From assembly GCA_947034895.1 (NCBI GenBank), contig OX344761.1, positions 21,154,863 to 21,218,862 of the forward strand: a DNA stretch of 64,000 bases, in the 5' to 3' direction. The notes under the pieces were generated by a model, which worked only from the letters and a program-made list of their open reading frames with translations, was not told the DNA's origin and searched no databases. The position numbers were made by a program, and so were the translations under genes. Positions 25,701 to 38,596 of this stretch are shown here, piece after piece. This DNA comes from Rhytidiadelphus loreus (lineage: Eukaryota > Streptophyta > Bryopsida > Hypnales > Hylocomiaceae). Within the stretch, counting starts at the first letter, position 1. Each line of letters begins with the position of its first letter.

Positions 25701-28700
25701 TCTACAATGGTCTGTGCTGATTAGGATGAAAAAAGCTGATGATACTAATTCAATTCAAAAGAGCATGCTGCGAGGAATAAGCAGTTCTAAGACGCAGGAA
25801 TATATATTCCATAGACACCAGTGATTGAATGCTGGGCTATTAACTGTGCTTGAATTGACCAACTTCGACCATTGTCTTCATGCGAAGGACACCGAGGGAA
25901 TAACTTAATGGCAATGTCGCTATGCTCAAAAAAATCTGCAAACATACTAGGAGATTTGGCGTATTTTTTTGGCTTACTTTGTCTTTCAGAAGTTTGCTAG
26001 CTGCGCTGGTGACACCAATCTTGCCTTCACATTCTATAATGTGCTTCTCCCAAGGTTCGAGCTCCTCTCGGGCAGTACTAAGAAGCTTACGATATTTTTC
26101 GATCTCGCCTGTCCAAGTACCGAGCACCTTGTCATGAGCAATTACGCTGCGATGCGTCAGGCAGACATTGACCTCTAGGTACAAAATTTACTCTGATAGT
26201 AGTACGATACTGGTCAGCAGCTGTTAGAAGGGATGAATCATACACACAAGTTCGCACCTTTGCAGCCTTCTTGCATTGCTTCAAGAACTTTCTCTTCTTC
26301 TCCAAGCTGCTCAGTGAGCCGGACAACTTCAACCTCCATTTTGGGTATCATCTCAGTGGACTCTACTGTTTCTTTCTCCACTTCTTCGACCTTGGCAGTA
26401 TCCTGTAGCACATGAGAAGACTAATTAGCTAATTCCACATTTAAAGTCTTCAAGAAAATCATATTATTAAACCTACGTAGGGTTCTTCTTAGAAGATTAA
26501 TAAAACCAAGGTCATAAAGAGCCGGTCACGTAATTGAGGTTAGTAAAGGCACATTCCACCACAGAACACCCTAGCGCCTTCACTTCAAGTAGACAGCTGA
26601 ATATTACAACAGGAAGCCCTACGCCAAGAACAAAGATTAAGTTCCTCAGTATAAAACTGGATTCTTGTCGAAAGGAAACACATCAGCGCTGAGAGCAAAG
26701 CGACGGTCATCAAGAAATCACCCTGGCGATTTTCTCTTCGAACTTCTTAAGCTTCTGTTTGAGATGCTTGAGATCCTCTTGATACTTAAGATCTTGACGC
26801 TCGAAGGCTTTGAACTGATCTGAACAGTTTTTGAGCTCTCCCTCGACCCCCTGTAGTTAAGCATATCATAATATTGTCAGATGGGTTACCTTGACCTACA
26901 GATAGAAGAAAAGAAACTGAAGGAATCTGTCAACTCAGCATGGGTAGATCCTAGTGATCAATACAGAAAAATTATCTGTGAACCTCATGATGCTTGGTCT
27001 GTTTCTTCAATATCTTGTCCAGTTCCTTGATCTCAGACAAATGCGTGGCATATTTTTCACTGCACAACAAAGAGGACAACCAGATTAAGGAAATAGATCC
27101 CAGCTGAAAAAAGACTTTAAGCGGTAGGTTTGATACATACCCTCCGGACTTAGGTCAGGGTTCATGTGCATAAGAGAAAAGTATATTACAATGGCGTTGG
27201 CACAAATCTATTAGAAAGACCATTACACAATGTAACATAGATGACTAGTCCTGTACATTCCCACTACACTGTCATGTGCATTTTAAACTTGGTCTGCGTC
27301 CTGATTGGATGAGGCTAACATCTTTACAACAACATTGAATTGTTCGTTTCTTTCGACAAATGATCCAACAGGTCTTTAATTCACGAAAACGGAAAATTAC
27401 AGCACGGTCGATGATACTGATCTGGCAACACGCTTTGACTGGATCGCCATGGAGGGTAGGTAGAGAAACGACTACTCAGAAGTTGAAAAGCATTGACCGT
27501 ACCGTTCGAGTTTCAAATTATCCTCCAGCTCAGTCACTTTCTTTTTCAGTTCCTCAGCCTCAGCAGCGGCTTCTTTGAGTGTGAGTTCCGTGGTACGTCT
27601 CCTCCACTTCAGTATTTCTGCCTCTTTCAACATGAATTGTTCTGCTTCGTTTTTTGCACCCTATCACCAAGAAATTGCTAGCATGAGCTCGAAACAAAGG
27701 CATTGTTGCAGGAGAGACTCTCACTATTTACCACCTACATACAGGTAGACGATGTGAATATAAGAGTAGAGACCCTCGATGCTCCTAACGATACGCACTG
27801 GCAACGCAAAGGCCTAAAGACACTCTCACAGTCCTAGAAACTCGAAACGAAAGAACTTTAATAGATGGAAATCATACCTCAAGGCCGTTTTTCTCTTTTT
27901 CTGCCACCTTCACTCGTTGCACCATGCTGTCCTTTCTTTCATTCAATTCTTCCAACCTACAACACACCACATGAGAAGCACATCCTAGAAAAAAGGCAAT
28001 ATAGCAATATATTAAGCTTTTGATAGTCGTAATAAGTACAATGAAATATTCAGATACAAAGACATATCCTTAAGCATCAGCTGCTCATCACTGTTTGGGT
28101 CCCTATAACTAACAATCCAAAACACAGAAAGACATCAAAAGCAAGTGTGGAAAAGACTATATCTGACGTCAAGGAAGAGACTATTAAATATGCTTGGCTT
28201 ACTGTTTGCTAGCTGCATCGATTCGCTCCACATATTGGTTGGATCCGATGATGTCCTCAAGATACTCAAGAAAACCTTCATCATGTGGAGATTGTGCCTT
28301 GGGTTTCATCAAAGAGATTTGTTCCACCTCACCCTGCAATTAAACGATACCAGATTCATTGAATAAGAATTTTTTCTAAATGTGACGATTTTAGCCTAAG
28401 AGGACAAATGCTATCCCTGGAGGACATTCCAGCATTGACCTGCGGAAAAAAAAGACTGATTGTGAAACCAAAAATTGGTTTTGCTCTGAGCAAAGTTCAT
28501 CAATACAATCATTTGACCACGGGACAACAAGAGAGATTTACTGACTCATTGGAAAGAGAAGTCATGGTCAGACAAAGTGCTGACCAGAAGGTTTCTAACT
28601 ACATGTTCAAGTGTCACCTGAAACCCAGTATACTGGGTGGATTCCCCACGTATGTGGGCAAGGAGAGAGACCTCCATGTAGAAATCGATGAGTGTGACTC

Positions 28701-30073
28701 ACTGACCTGCTTAAGGAAAAACTGTGGAACAAATGGAGTGAAATAGATTCATCGGTATTTTGATGGTTAGAAACAGAGTCTAACCTGTAAGATAAGGAAA
28801 CGGTTATGCTCAAGATCAACTCCTTTGCCCATCAATAACTTGGTGACCTCGGTGAATGTGCTCGTCCGATTATCGAGGTAGTACTTTGATGAGTTGTCAC
28901 GAAATGCAACTCGCGTAAGCACGAAGTCAGACCCCGGTACGACTTCGTAGCTATCATTATCCTGTACAAGGAAATTCAAGGACTTATTACTACGTTGCAA
29001 GCTTTATTATAGATTGAAAATTTTGAAAATTAACCATGCCACGTGAGCATATCAGTAAAAAGAAGATATACTCGTCATGAAACCAAAGCCTGAGAACAGT
29101 GTCACTTACCAGATCAATGATCTCTTGGAAGTGAACTGAAACAGAGGCCTTATCAAGATTTTGATGGTTGGTAGAATTGTGAATGAGCTCTGACACCTTA
29201 TTCAACCTCATCTGAAAGAAGATCGTCAACGTCCCATGCGCTTCATTAGAACCACTACCATTACTCGAAACGAAAGAATAGCCCAATTCCGCGCACAGAA
29301 CTCCAGCATGAGGCGGATGCGTTGATGAGATATGGAAAACAAGCGAGTCACTTCTGGGATGTAAAACCGACTACAGGTAGAGGATTTCGGAAGAAGTCTC
29401 AGATTAAACTTATGGTGAGTCAGTTCAGTTGTCTATGACGTTAAAAAGTTGCAGAGAACAAATGAAAAGAACCTATTTGGTGCAACAGAACGAGAAGAAA
29501 GAAAAAACTGGAGATCAAACTAACGTCAAGAATCAGTACCTGTTTTGCTCGCTTGCCGAAGACAAACAGCATCGCGTCAATTACGTTGCTCTTCCCGCTG
29601 CCATTAGGTCCAACGACCGCTGAGAAACACTGCAAAATCAAAATCGACATTGATCGTCAGAAATCGGGACAACAAAGGCTTCCTGCAATGCGGTTCATAA
29701 CAATGGCAGCAGAGCCATGGCGCTTACGACTGTCACGAAGAACGGTCCAATATTCCAGATTCGATTACTTCGACTGTGTTTCCGATAACTAAATTAGATT
29801 TTTGTCAACATTTTCAAATTCTTAAGCTGTATCCCGTCAGACGTAATTGAAAAACGCTGGAAAACTGTTCAAATTGATGCTGAGCTAGAAAGCAAGAACT
29901 TTCTCGGACGACGTTCTTCTAACCGAGACTCTCACCTTGTGAAAAGGCCCGATGTGCTTCTTCCCCGCGTACGACTTAAAATTCTCCAACACCATCTTTT
30001 TAATGAACAACCGCGGTTTGCCTCGCCCCCCGGACGGTCGATCATCCACCGACATTTCAACCTCGCGCCCCAT
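19742..30073 (-). CDS. SMC4: Condensin complex subunit SMC4
   Basis: 29 exons, high to low: 30073-29936, 29629-29540, 29211-29110, 28961-28785, 28333-28203, 27956-27878, 27660-27503, 27059-26984, 26850-26722, 26402-26258, 26174-25978, 25663-25511, 25292-25103, 25012-24879, 24673-24515, 24252-23944, 23784-23608, 23489-23406, 23244-23035, 22833-22744, 22597-22476, 22199-22050, 21913-21806, 21579-21519, 21212-21078, 20889-20802, 20562-20490, 20081-19969, 19803-19742. Phases agree throughout; total 3840 nt, 1279 aa. Walker A GPNGSGKS is at 53-60, followed by two long coiled coils around a hinge ([10 protein letters not shown], then [13 protein letters not shown]). The signature LSGGEK is at 1163-1168 and Walker [12 protein letters not shown] near 1188-1198. 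SMC4 pairs with SMC2 to condense mitotic chromosomes. The last exon (tail [19 protein letters not shown]) rests on splice signals only. Exon 11's acceptor (cctag) is also less certain. Confidence 0.95.
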
Positions 30074-33000
30074 GACCGATAATTCCGCCCCCTGCTGCTT
30101 AAACCGGACAATGCGACAACTTCAAATTATCGCCTCTGCTGATAACATTCTGGCTCATAAACTTGGAGATTCCACCCGCATTGAAGCACTTCGATTCCCC
30201 TAAATCACCGTGAACAGAACTTCACAGCAAACTCCCAGCTCTTCCGCACAAAACCTAAGAGAGTCGCAATCGCTGTGCTGAATAGAAGAAACTCCAGAGG
30301 GGATGAAAGATGAAAGTAAGAACGCCGCCGATGAAATTCCGGTGACTTCGACAGACGCCAAACTCCAATTCGGGCTAACTTCACCACAATCCCGTTCCCG
30401 GAGGTGCGATTTGCAACCAAGAATTTGAATTCAAGCGCAGGAGAGCAGGAGAAGTCGAACGAGCGCGGGAAGTCCTTCCGTCGACGAATTTTACCAACTG
30501 GATGAATGTAGTCTGGATGAAAAAAGAGGCTATACAGTATCGGTTTCCTAATAAGTTATTGGGCACCTGCAACTTCGAGCTCGCACCACAGTTGGAGTTT
30601 TAATTTTTTTTTAAATTGGCATGATTATGCAATTTCAAAGCCACTATAATAGATGATTTTCGTTGAATAAAATTGATAATTTCAGTGGATGTTATGAGCA
30701 CTTGATGGATGAAAGGTATATTATTCTTTGAAATTTTGGAAGTGTCCTAGCATTGCACATTCTATTGAAGTGTCAATCAAGAAAGAAATAATACCATAAG
30801 TTTCATATATTGTGCACTTTTTTCTAAACAAATTTGGTGTGCACATTTAGGGGACATGCAATATTAGGACCTCCTACCATAGAGAGAGTTAGTTCCAACT
30901 TTTCTTAGAGTTTGGTATACACTAGGAGTCTTTTTATCTTGGGTCCCATGACAAAAATCAAAGGTCATGAACAAGTTACATCCTGACAGCATACCTCTAT
31001 TAGAAGGGACTATGTGAATGCTTTTCCTAAAAGTATAGTAGTTGTAGAGTGTGATTAAATGGTATTATGTTGTATTTGGCTTTTACACAATTTTCTAAGA
31101 ATTATGAGTGTTTATATTTATCATAATAGATCAATGTTACTAGTATTTGGTAATGGTTGGTTGTTTTCTAATTTATGTTGTGTAATAATTAATGTGTAGT
31201 AGGAATTATTGAAAGTATAATTGCCAACATTTTTTGGTAGTTTTATCATGTATTGCTACTATGCACCTTCCCCTTTATATTCTAATGACACTTTCTAATA
31301 CCATACCTAGTAGTTATGGTTGGTATTCCTTATTGAATAATCAATTAAGATTGGCAAATGCAATTTTAACCCTTAAAGAACATGTCATGTTCTTGCTTGG
31401 TCAAGCTTCATTATTTTTTATATTAAAATACACTTTTCAAAAAATTGATATTTTCTTCATACAGATATGAATCCAAATTTTTAAACTTCATTTTTTTATA
31501 ATTAAAAGAAAAATTCCATAAATTAAAAAAAAAAATCAATGCCCCCAAAGTTCTAACACCTATTTTAAAAAATATTTTTTGATGGCCTTAACCACTAATT
31601 TCAATATTCTATTTCCATTTCAATACTATTAGTCTCACCATATAAGGTCATCCTAGATATTCATTCATACTCTACTTTTGCACTTTAAACTTAAATAAAA
31701 ATTCACCTTTGTGGTTACAATAGATGAAGAAATGTATCTACTAAAATTCACATAAATTTTTAATAAATAGTGAAATTTGAATGATTTCTCTATAATAGCT
31801 CTTAGATGAGATTGTTAAGAAAATTATTATCAATTGCAAAACTACTAAAAAAATATACTTTCTTTAAATAGAGGTATATTTTACAAAAAATCAGCATTGT
31901 CACACAAATTAGTAAAACTCACCACTTCATAATAACATATTGAAATTTGAATTTGAATAACATCGTCAATTTTAAGAATTTTTTGAAAATTCAAAAATGG
32001 TGAAAAAAATAGGCATCGAAAACTATATTTTATTAGGTGCACTCAAATGCAAAAGAAAACAGTTGAACTTTTGTAACCATGCCCTCACTGAACTTTTGTA
32101 ACCATACAATTGTAGTAGGCAATGACTGCCTCTTTTGGGTGCATAGGTGACACTATACACCCAAGTATACATCAAAAAAAAAATTAATTTTAAAAATTAA
32201 TTAATTAATAATCCCCCCCTCTCCGCTGGTTTTCAAAAATTAATTTAATTAATTAACTCCCTCTTCTCCTTTCCCTCAGCTACTTGTAATTTTCAGAAAT
32301 CAAACTCACTACAATCAATATGGGACAAACTTCCCTGTATCTGTATTAGTATTGTATGTATGCATATCCGTAGCCTTTGCTGTATTCTATATTTGTAGAT
32401 TGTATCATATTCTATATCCATATCCCTTGTATGCGTATTTGTATCATATATCGTATCCTCTATCCATATTTGAACTGCCTAGATTGTATTTGATGGACAT
32501 CAATGGCTTGTGATCTTTCAAGAAATCGACAGTAGTTGGGGGGGCGCATTTTTTTAAAACAAATCAACGGCTCTCAATTTTTTTCACAAAGGGGGTTGGT
32601 TACCAAATCACAAACCAAAAGTGACAACCTTGTTTGGGTGCATACTAGCTTGATATCCCAAGACCTTCTTTCTTCAATGAAGAGGGACCCACAAATGAGA
32701 TGTTTTTTCTTTTCGCTACCTCCAAATATTGTATGTACAGTGTATTGTGTATTGAGCCATGTGGTACTGTCTAGAATACGTGCTTGGCTTTGTCCTTCCC
32801 AATTTGTTTTTGCAATTGACAAATCTGCGAACGCTGACGTTAGGAAGCTACGGTGCGCTGTTGCTGCGACAACAATGCCGATTTTCACAGCTGCAACGAA
32901 ATTCACATTATCGATTGCGTGGTGACCAAGCTCCGAAGTGTACAAACTCCAGTACGTCGAGCTTCTCTCTAGCAGCTTTAATTTTCTGACGTTTTTTTTG

Positions 33001-33344
33001 TCAAAATTCTGAACATCGTACCGACAAATGTTACTTTCCGGCTGCTGAATCGTTTCTCTGCAAATTCTGCCACTGACTAATCAGTCGTTGATTCGCACTG
33101 GAGGTCGATCGATCGGCCTTGTCCAGAGTGACCAGGTGAATTCCTATTGGGATGTCTTTGCTGTAATCGATCGAACGTCGTGCTGTAGGTGCTGTATGTG
33201 TTGTATGTTGTGCTGCAGATTTGAGTTTGGCTTGGGCTTTGTGGGTCGCAGAGCTGATGTCAATTGTAGTGATGTTTGAGCAGAATTTCGTACGAGAATT
33301 GCTAATTTCGCAAGAGGATCCGGCGTTGTTGATCAAGGTCAGCT
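30074..33344. other. SMC4 upstream region and AT-rich spacer
   Basis: 30074-30590 is the likely SMC4 promoter and 5' leader (higher GC). 30600-33000 is AT-rich with no supported gene. 32165-32250 alternates attaatta runs with short C/T tracts, and 32330-32480 is a degenerate array of tgtat/catatcc words. 33000-33344 returns to balanced composition and probably holds the leader of the PhzF-like gene. Confidence 0.65.
32330..32480. repeat. Degenerate tgtat/atatcc tandem array
   Basis: Words such as tgtatcatattctatatccatat, tgtattctatatttgtag and tatcatatatcgtatcctctatccatat recur about every 20-40 bases over 150 bp. It is a decayed simple-sequence array without coding sense. Confidence 0.55.
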
Positions 33345-34211
33345 ATGGCGGCATTGTTCCCTCTGTCGCGATCCCTAGACGCATCTGCAGATGTCGTGGA
33401 CTACGCGCAACTGGACGCATTCACAGGGGAGCCTTTCAAAGGAAACCCGGCCGTGGTGTGTCTGCTACCCCTCGCCAGAAGCAAAGAGTGGATGCAAAAC
33501 GTTGCCGCGGAGTTCAATGCGCCCATGGCGGCTTTCCTTGTCGCCCGCCCTTGCACAAGTGAATTCAACGTCCGTTACTTCACGCCCACGGACGAAGTCG
33601 GCCTATGCGGCCACGCGACTTTAGCATCCGCATACCTAATGTTCAAATCAACCCTAGCTCCTGGCGCCTCCGCGATCTTCCACGCATCCGCGACCACAGT
33701 AACAGTGACGAAGATCGTGCGCAACGAGGAATGGCAGGGACAGATGGAGCTCACCTTAGCACTCGTGGACACATTCCCAACCAACACAGAAGTAACACTC
33801 CCTCGGACCTTGCAAGGGTGCGAGGTGATCTCCACGCACAAGAACAGCCGTGGGACAGTGATCCTGGAGCTGAAGAGTGCGAAGCAGGTGGAGACGCTGG
33901 AGCCTTGTTTTGAGGAGATTTTGGCTGGGCCAGGGGAGATGATGGTGACGGGGAAAGGCAGCGATGGCAGATTTGATTTTGTGTCGCGTGTTTTTGCGCC
34001 CAACTTTGGTGTGCCGGAGGATCCCGTGTGCGGGACGGCGCATTGTTCGCTGGCGTCGCTGTGGGCGGGCAAGCTGGGGAAGGAGACGCTGGTGGCGTAC
34101 CAGGCGTCGAAGCGAGGCGGCGTGCTGGAGTTGGTTGTGAACCGAGAGGCCAAGAGCTTGGTGTTGCGGGGAACGGCCGTTTTGGTCGCCACTGGTGTGC
34201 TTCTGTGTTGA
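33345..34211 (+). CDS. PhzF-family protein with substituted catalytic Glu
   Basis: A single uninterrupted exon, 288 aa. The family fold (two diaminopimelate-epimerase-like halves) is clear: DYAQLDAFTGEPFKGNPAVV (19-38), RYFTPTDEVGLCGHATLASA (77-96) and FGVPEDPVCGTAHCSLASLW (221-240). In PhzF the acid/base Glu sits in a motif like EFN(L/I)SET; here residues 56-64 read EFNAPMAAF, so Met61 replaces that Glu. The conserved His (H90 in CGHAT) and Asp (D226 in EDPVCG) remain. Plant members are poorly characterised. Either this is a non-isomerase derivative, or another residue serves. The higher GC than the flanks and an open 234-codon antisense frame simply reflect codon bias. Neighbours: SMC4 promoter 3.2 kb upstream, a MITE 450 bp downstream. 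Confidence 0.9.
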   Translation: MAALFPLSRSLDASADVVDYAQLDAFTGEPFKGNPAVVCLLPLARSKEWMQNVAAEFNAPMAAFLVARPCTSEFNVRYFTPTDEVGLCGHATLASAYLMFKSTLAPGASAIFHASATTVTVTKIVRNEEWQGQMELTLALVDTFPTNTEVTLPRTLQGCEVISTHKNSRGTVILELKSAKQVETLEPCFEEILAGPGEMMVTGKGSDGRFDFVSRVFAPNFGVPEDPVCGTAHCSLASLWAGKLGKETLVAYQASKRGGVLELVVNREAKSLVLRGTAVLVATGVLLC

Positions 34212-34663
34212 CAAACTTTGCAACTGAGGTATGTGCACCTGAATAAGCATTTCAAGAGGATGGTTTCTCCGGGAAGCATTTCGGTTGAGTCTCATTGACA
34301 ATGGAAGACGATTCGAACGCATCTTAGCATGTCCTTTTGGAACACCATGAAAATAAAACACTCCAAATTTTCAAAGTGTTGATTGCATGTGTTGCTGAAA
34401 TTGGCCCTAGAGTTCTCGTGTTCAGATCACAGGCAAGAATCTGTAGGGGTTGTGTTTGGGTAAGAGTTGTACAAGAAGAGAATGATCGTAAGACCAATGC
34501 GAATGAAGAGTCTGTTGCTGATAGTTCAACTAACTACACCCTGTGGACCGCATATATTGAGTGCTATCCTTGGTCACAATCAGGTGTAATTACATTAAAA
34601 TTGAAATGAGCATAACCCCAGCCTCAAGCTCTTTGAGGTGGCAGGCACTTGATCTGGTCATTT

Positions 34664-34893
34664 TTAACCCATAAAGGTCGCGGAGGATGTTTTTTCGGCC
34701 AATGAATGATAAAGAATCTCTCCATGTAAGACAGAAATGCAACTATTCATCCTCCAAAATTTGTGTGGAAAGGGAAGATCATCTACAATAGTTTGTCTTC
34801 CAATGAGTACTTTTCCATATTTTTAAGCCAACAATTCACACGGTGACAAAACAGATGATTTCCATAGTGACCAGCCTAGCGTTCAAGGGTTAA
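34664..34893. mobile_element. 230 bp TTAA-bounded MITE
   Basis: TTAACCCATAAAGGTC at the left and GTTCAAGGGTTAA at the right place CCC...GGG just inside TTAA duplications. The interior (gaatctctccatgtaagacagaaatgcaactattcatcc; tccaatgagtactttt) matches the element at 39545-39942. Confidence 0.68.
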
Positions 34894-37800
34894 GCAAAGA
34901 CCGATGTTGAGTTTTTTACACATTTTATGAAGAATTGTTGAATTTGACCTAGTGGATCGTCAAGATCATAAGGGGACCTTGAGTATTACTGTACCATTCC
35001 CTGATTTTAAAGTCTATTCTTTGTTTTGGCTATCAATAATGCAGCAAATCTGAGCAGGCTTCAACTGCTTCTTGGATCACTCAATTTGTTCCAGACTTTC
35101 TGAAATCTGGTCAGTGAGTTGATTGTTACTGGAGATTCCTTTTCCTTGAACATTCAATTAAACGTGATGCATGGTTGAGTTTGTGATTCCTGTCTCCATC
35201 TTATTATTTTGCTTGTGGGTCACTGGCGAATCCATTGCATCCTTTATGTGCAATGCCAATCCCCGGTATTTTGATCTTTTAGTCACTTTGCTATGTCAAC
35301 AATAATCAGTCTTGTACAGCCATGGATACAGCTTTGCTTGGTAAAGCTGCAGATGCTGACCTACTCTGGATGATGCATTTCCGGCTTGTTTTTACTGTGA
35401 TGCTAAAATTCCTAATAAGTTTAAACTCAAGCAATTGCTCGTACCTAATTGCTTCTATGAGAGATGCTCAGCATTCTTGCGATTTTTGTGTGCAAGTAGT
35501 TCCATAATCTTTTAATTTATGCATCAAAATTATGTGTACTGACGACGTAATTAGTACTTTATTGTTTGATCAAGAATAGGGAGTTTTATCTAGATTACCG
35601 GTAGCGTGAGGGCTCGAAGTGCCGGGGACTGAATTTACTTGGAGCATTGTCAAAGCACACAACTAAACGGCCCAACAAAATGTATTACTAACTTTTGATT
35701 GATGTGAACTTAGAATTGGGGTATCATTGGAAGTGCACCAAGAATGACATAAACATACACAAGAATATTTGGATTTGGACTTTAGATGACCAAAATAGGC
35801 CCTATTTTCAAGCAAGCTAAAAGTCAAATTATAGAGGCTACAACAAATAGGAAAAAAACTTGTGCAAATTTCTATAATCAAGAATCTTGATTTTTAGGTA
35901 AGCAAAGCAACATGCACTTGGGAATGCTAATGAGTTAGAATAACTATGATCCATTTTTGTGCATCTATCCTACCACTTGTAATCATCCATCCATTATAAT
36001 TCCTATTAATAATGAACTTCATTTGGAAATTGTTGGATTATATTTTTTCTTGCAATGCTTTTGGCAATTTTATCCATTCTCCCCCCAATTTTTTAGTATA
36101 TTAATGAATTTCTAGAAAAAAATAGTTGCTAGAATTGTTTTGATTTTGATTTTTGAAGATTTTATAATTAGTGTATGTACATAAATTCACATATGTTGTG
36201 TGTATATATTGTTTCTACAGATCTCCCAAAAATCATTTATTGGATACGTCTAATCCTCACCATCCTTATTGGGATATATTATCCAAGAGAGCTCTTCGAA
36301 AGTAATTAAATGTTTTGACTTATCAATCAATTTTAATTCATTGACTATAGACCAAAGTAAAAGAGGCATTGCATTGAAGAAGCTAAGGTATGTATACCCA
36401 ATTGCTCCACATTTTTAATTGTAACAACTATTTATTGGTAGAAAAAGGTTCATTTGAAGTCCCAAAACTACTACACATGCGTAAGAGCAAGCAATAGGAA
36501 TTGAAGAAATCTCTGAGCCAACCAATGGGAGTTAAAGCATTTTGTGCTTCAAAGGTATTTGTATAAAGGAAGTCTACTAGTATGAATAGGGCCCTATATG
36601 CTTTCAACTTTGAAAATTCATAGAATATTATGTGAGTGTCAAAAAATTACAAAAAAATTTGAGTAGTTTTTTTTCAAAGAGACTAACATATTTCCCCTCC
36701 CCCTAAATCACAATTTTGACCGCTAAGCTCTTTGTGGCCAAAAAAGTGCACATATCTTATCGTGAGAAAGCTTGAGAGCTACCTTCTTAAAAAATCAAGC
36801 TAGTGCTATAAGGACATGTAGACATTTATGTATATTTACAAGTGAGTGAGTTTAGGACAACATCAACCTAATATAGTATTTTGGATTTATAACCCTTATA
36901 AAAAAGAGACCAATTTCAAAGTGAGAAATTTTGGCAAGTCACAAACAAGGCTACCATAGTGAGCCTACTAAAGTGTGTTCTAGGAATCTACAAAAGGAGA
37001 TTACCATACCACATACATTAGAAGAAAAACATGTCCACCACAATTGGTAAAACAATGACTAAGTGTCCTATATACACAATTGTTCAACAACTATAGCCAT
37101 TGTTATTAGCACCAAATTTTACCTATACATTGTTTTAGTCACTAAGCACTTGTAGAATGAAGTGTAGGACTATGGGAGTTGCAACAAAGTTTAAATATTG
37201 AATTAATGTAAGCTATTCTCCATCCAATATTCATCACAATTATTGATATGATGTGGACAAGTCTATACTCCATGGAATCCATCATGTTGATTTGTAAAAA
37301 AACTAAATTTGAAAACAACTACAACTACAAAATGATTGTCATTTTCCCAATTGTCTTGTATCAATTGCCTTATATCAATTGTTAAGAGTACCATTAGGTT
37401 GGATATATAAGATTTTTAAGTTGTTGTACTCTTATGTAATGAATTCTGATAATAGATTTCTAAGTTCTCTACAATTTGTAGATTCCTATAATCTATAGAA
37501 ATCTAAAACATTTAAAATTTAAGAAATTGTAAAACGTGTGAACTTGTAAAGGTTCCTAAATAAGTAAAATCTATTAAATACCAACATTTGAACTTTTGAA
37601 ATCCATAATGAAATCTAGGTTTTAAATTCGAAAATCTACATATTGTTGAGATTAAAATCTCAAAATCTCAAAATCTACAAAATTTACGTGGCAATAAATG
37701 TTGCATTGGCAACCATGTAAAATGTCAATGAAGTTCTTTCTAGGTTGTCAAATGAGAAACAACCACTGATTTTCCTTTGCAACTACATTTTCAATAATGA

Positions 37801-38065
37801 CTTGTCCACAACAACTGTGAATTCACAAATTTACACAAGTAGCAAATGTGCCATGCAACTAGAAAAACAATTGTTTTTGTAGTCAAAGAACCTTCATTTT
37901 CTCCTAGTAATAGCTATGCCACAAGGGAAATGAAGGTGCACACTATGTCAATGTGTTGTGCAAAAGGTGCCCCTATCTCTAGTAAGTAGACCTTAGAATG
38001 ACAAGGACAATCACAACCTCTACACACCTACATAAACTTGCCAAGTACGCACTTGTAATATACAA
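34894..38065. other. AT-rich intergenic region
   Basis: About 3.2 kb without a supported gene. The open frames are short and low-complexity. 37440-37690 is enriched in aaatct/agattt words that partly fold back on each other. Confidence 0.65.
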
Positions 38066-38292
38066 ATGGGCAATTTTGTTAAAATGGCGGTATTCCATTG
38101 GCATTTGTACATGAAGGAACGGAGACTGAAGTGTACTAAGGCACCTATTCATCTCATATCAAGCATGAATTGTGTCCCATGCATGCTCAAATCACCACTT
38201 GTTTACATATGACATTGCCCCCACGATTTTCTTCCGTAAGATCTCATGCCCCAGTTGGTCCCTCGAACTGCCATTTTAATGAAATTGCCCAT
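38066..38292. mobile_element. 227 bp MITE with ATGGGCAATTT termini
   Basis: The element starts ATGGGCAATTTTGTTAAAAT and ends with the imperfect inverse ATTTTAATGAAATTGCCCAT. The sequence ACAA directly precedes (38062-38065) and follows (38293-38296) it, a possible 4 bp target duplication. It has no coding capacity. It is a different family from the TTAA elements. Confidence 0.65.
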
Positions 38293-38596
38293 ACAATCTC
38301 TACCACAAGACCATGCTAAACCAATGGAGTCTATAATACTTCTATAGAGTAAGTTCACCCATGAATATGTAGAACTAAAAAATAGTGAAAAGAGTTGTTG
38401 GCCAAGTCACTTGACTCACTTATGAGTTTCCTACATGAGAGTCACATTTGGTTTAGGGGTGCCTAAATGGAATTTCCATGTTGAAATTTTGAAAGTTCTA
38501 CTTCACCTTGCATCAAATCACAAGATGACACGTGACATTTTAAAATATAAAAATGACTTAATTTATGCTAAATTTGACCCTCATGTCTATTTACTC

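Noticed and set aside
28408..28746. 112-codon open frame on the plus strand
   Set aside because: It lies wholly inside the SMC4 intron between exons 4 and 5, with no recognisable content.
33575..34279. 234-codon antisense frame
   Set aside because: Shadow of the GC-rich PhzF-family coding sequence; no protein similarity seen.
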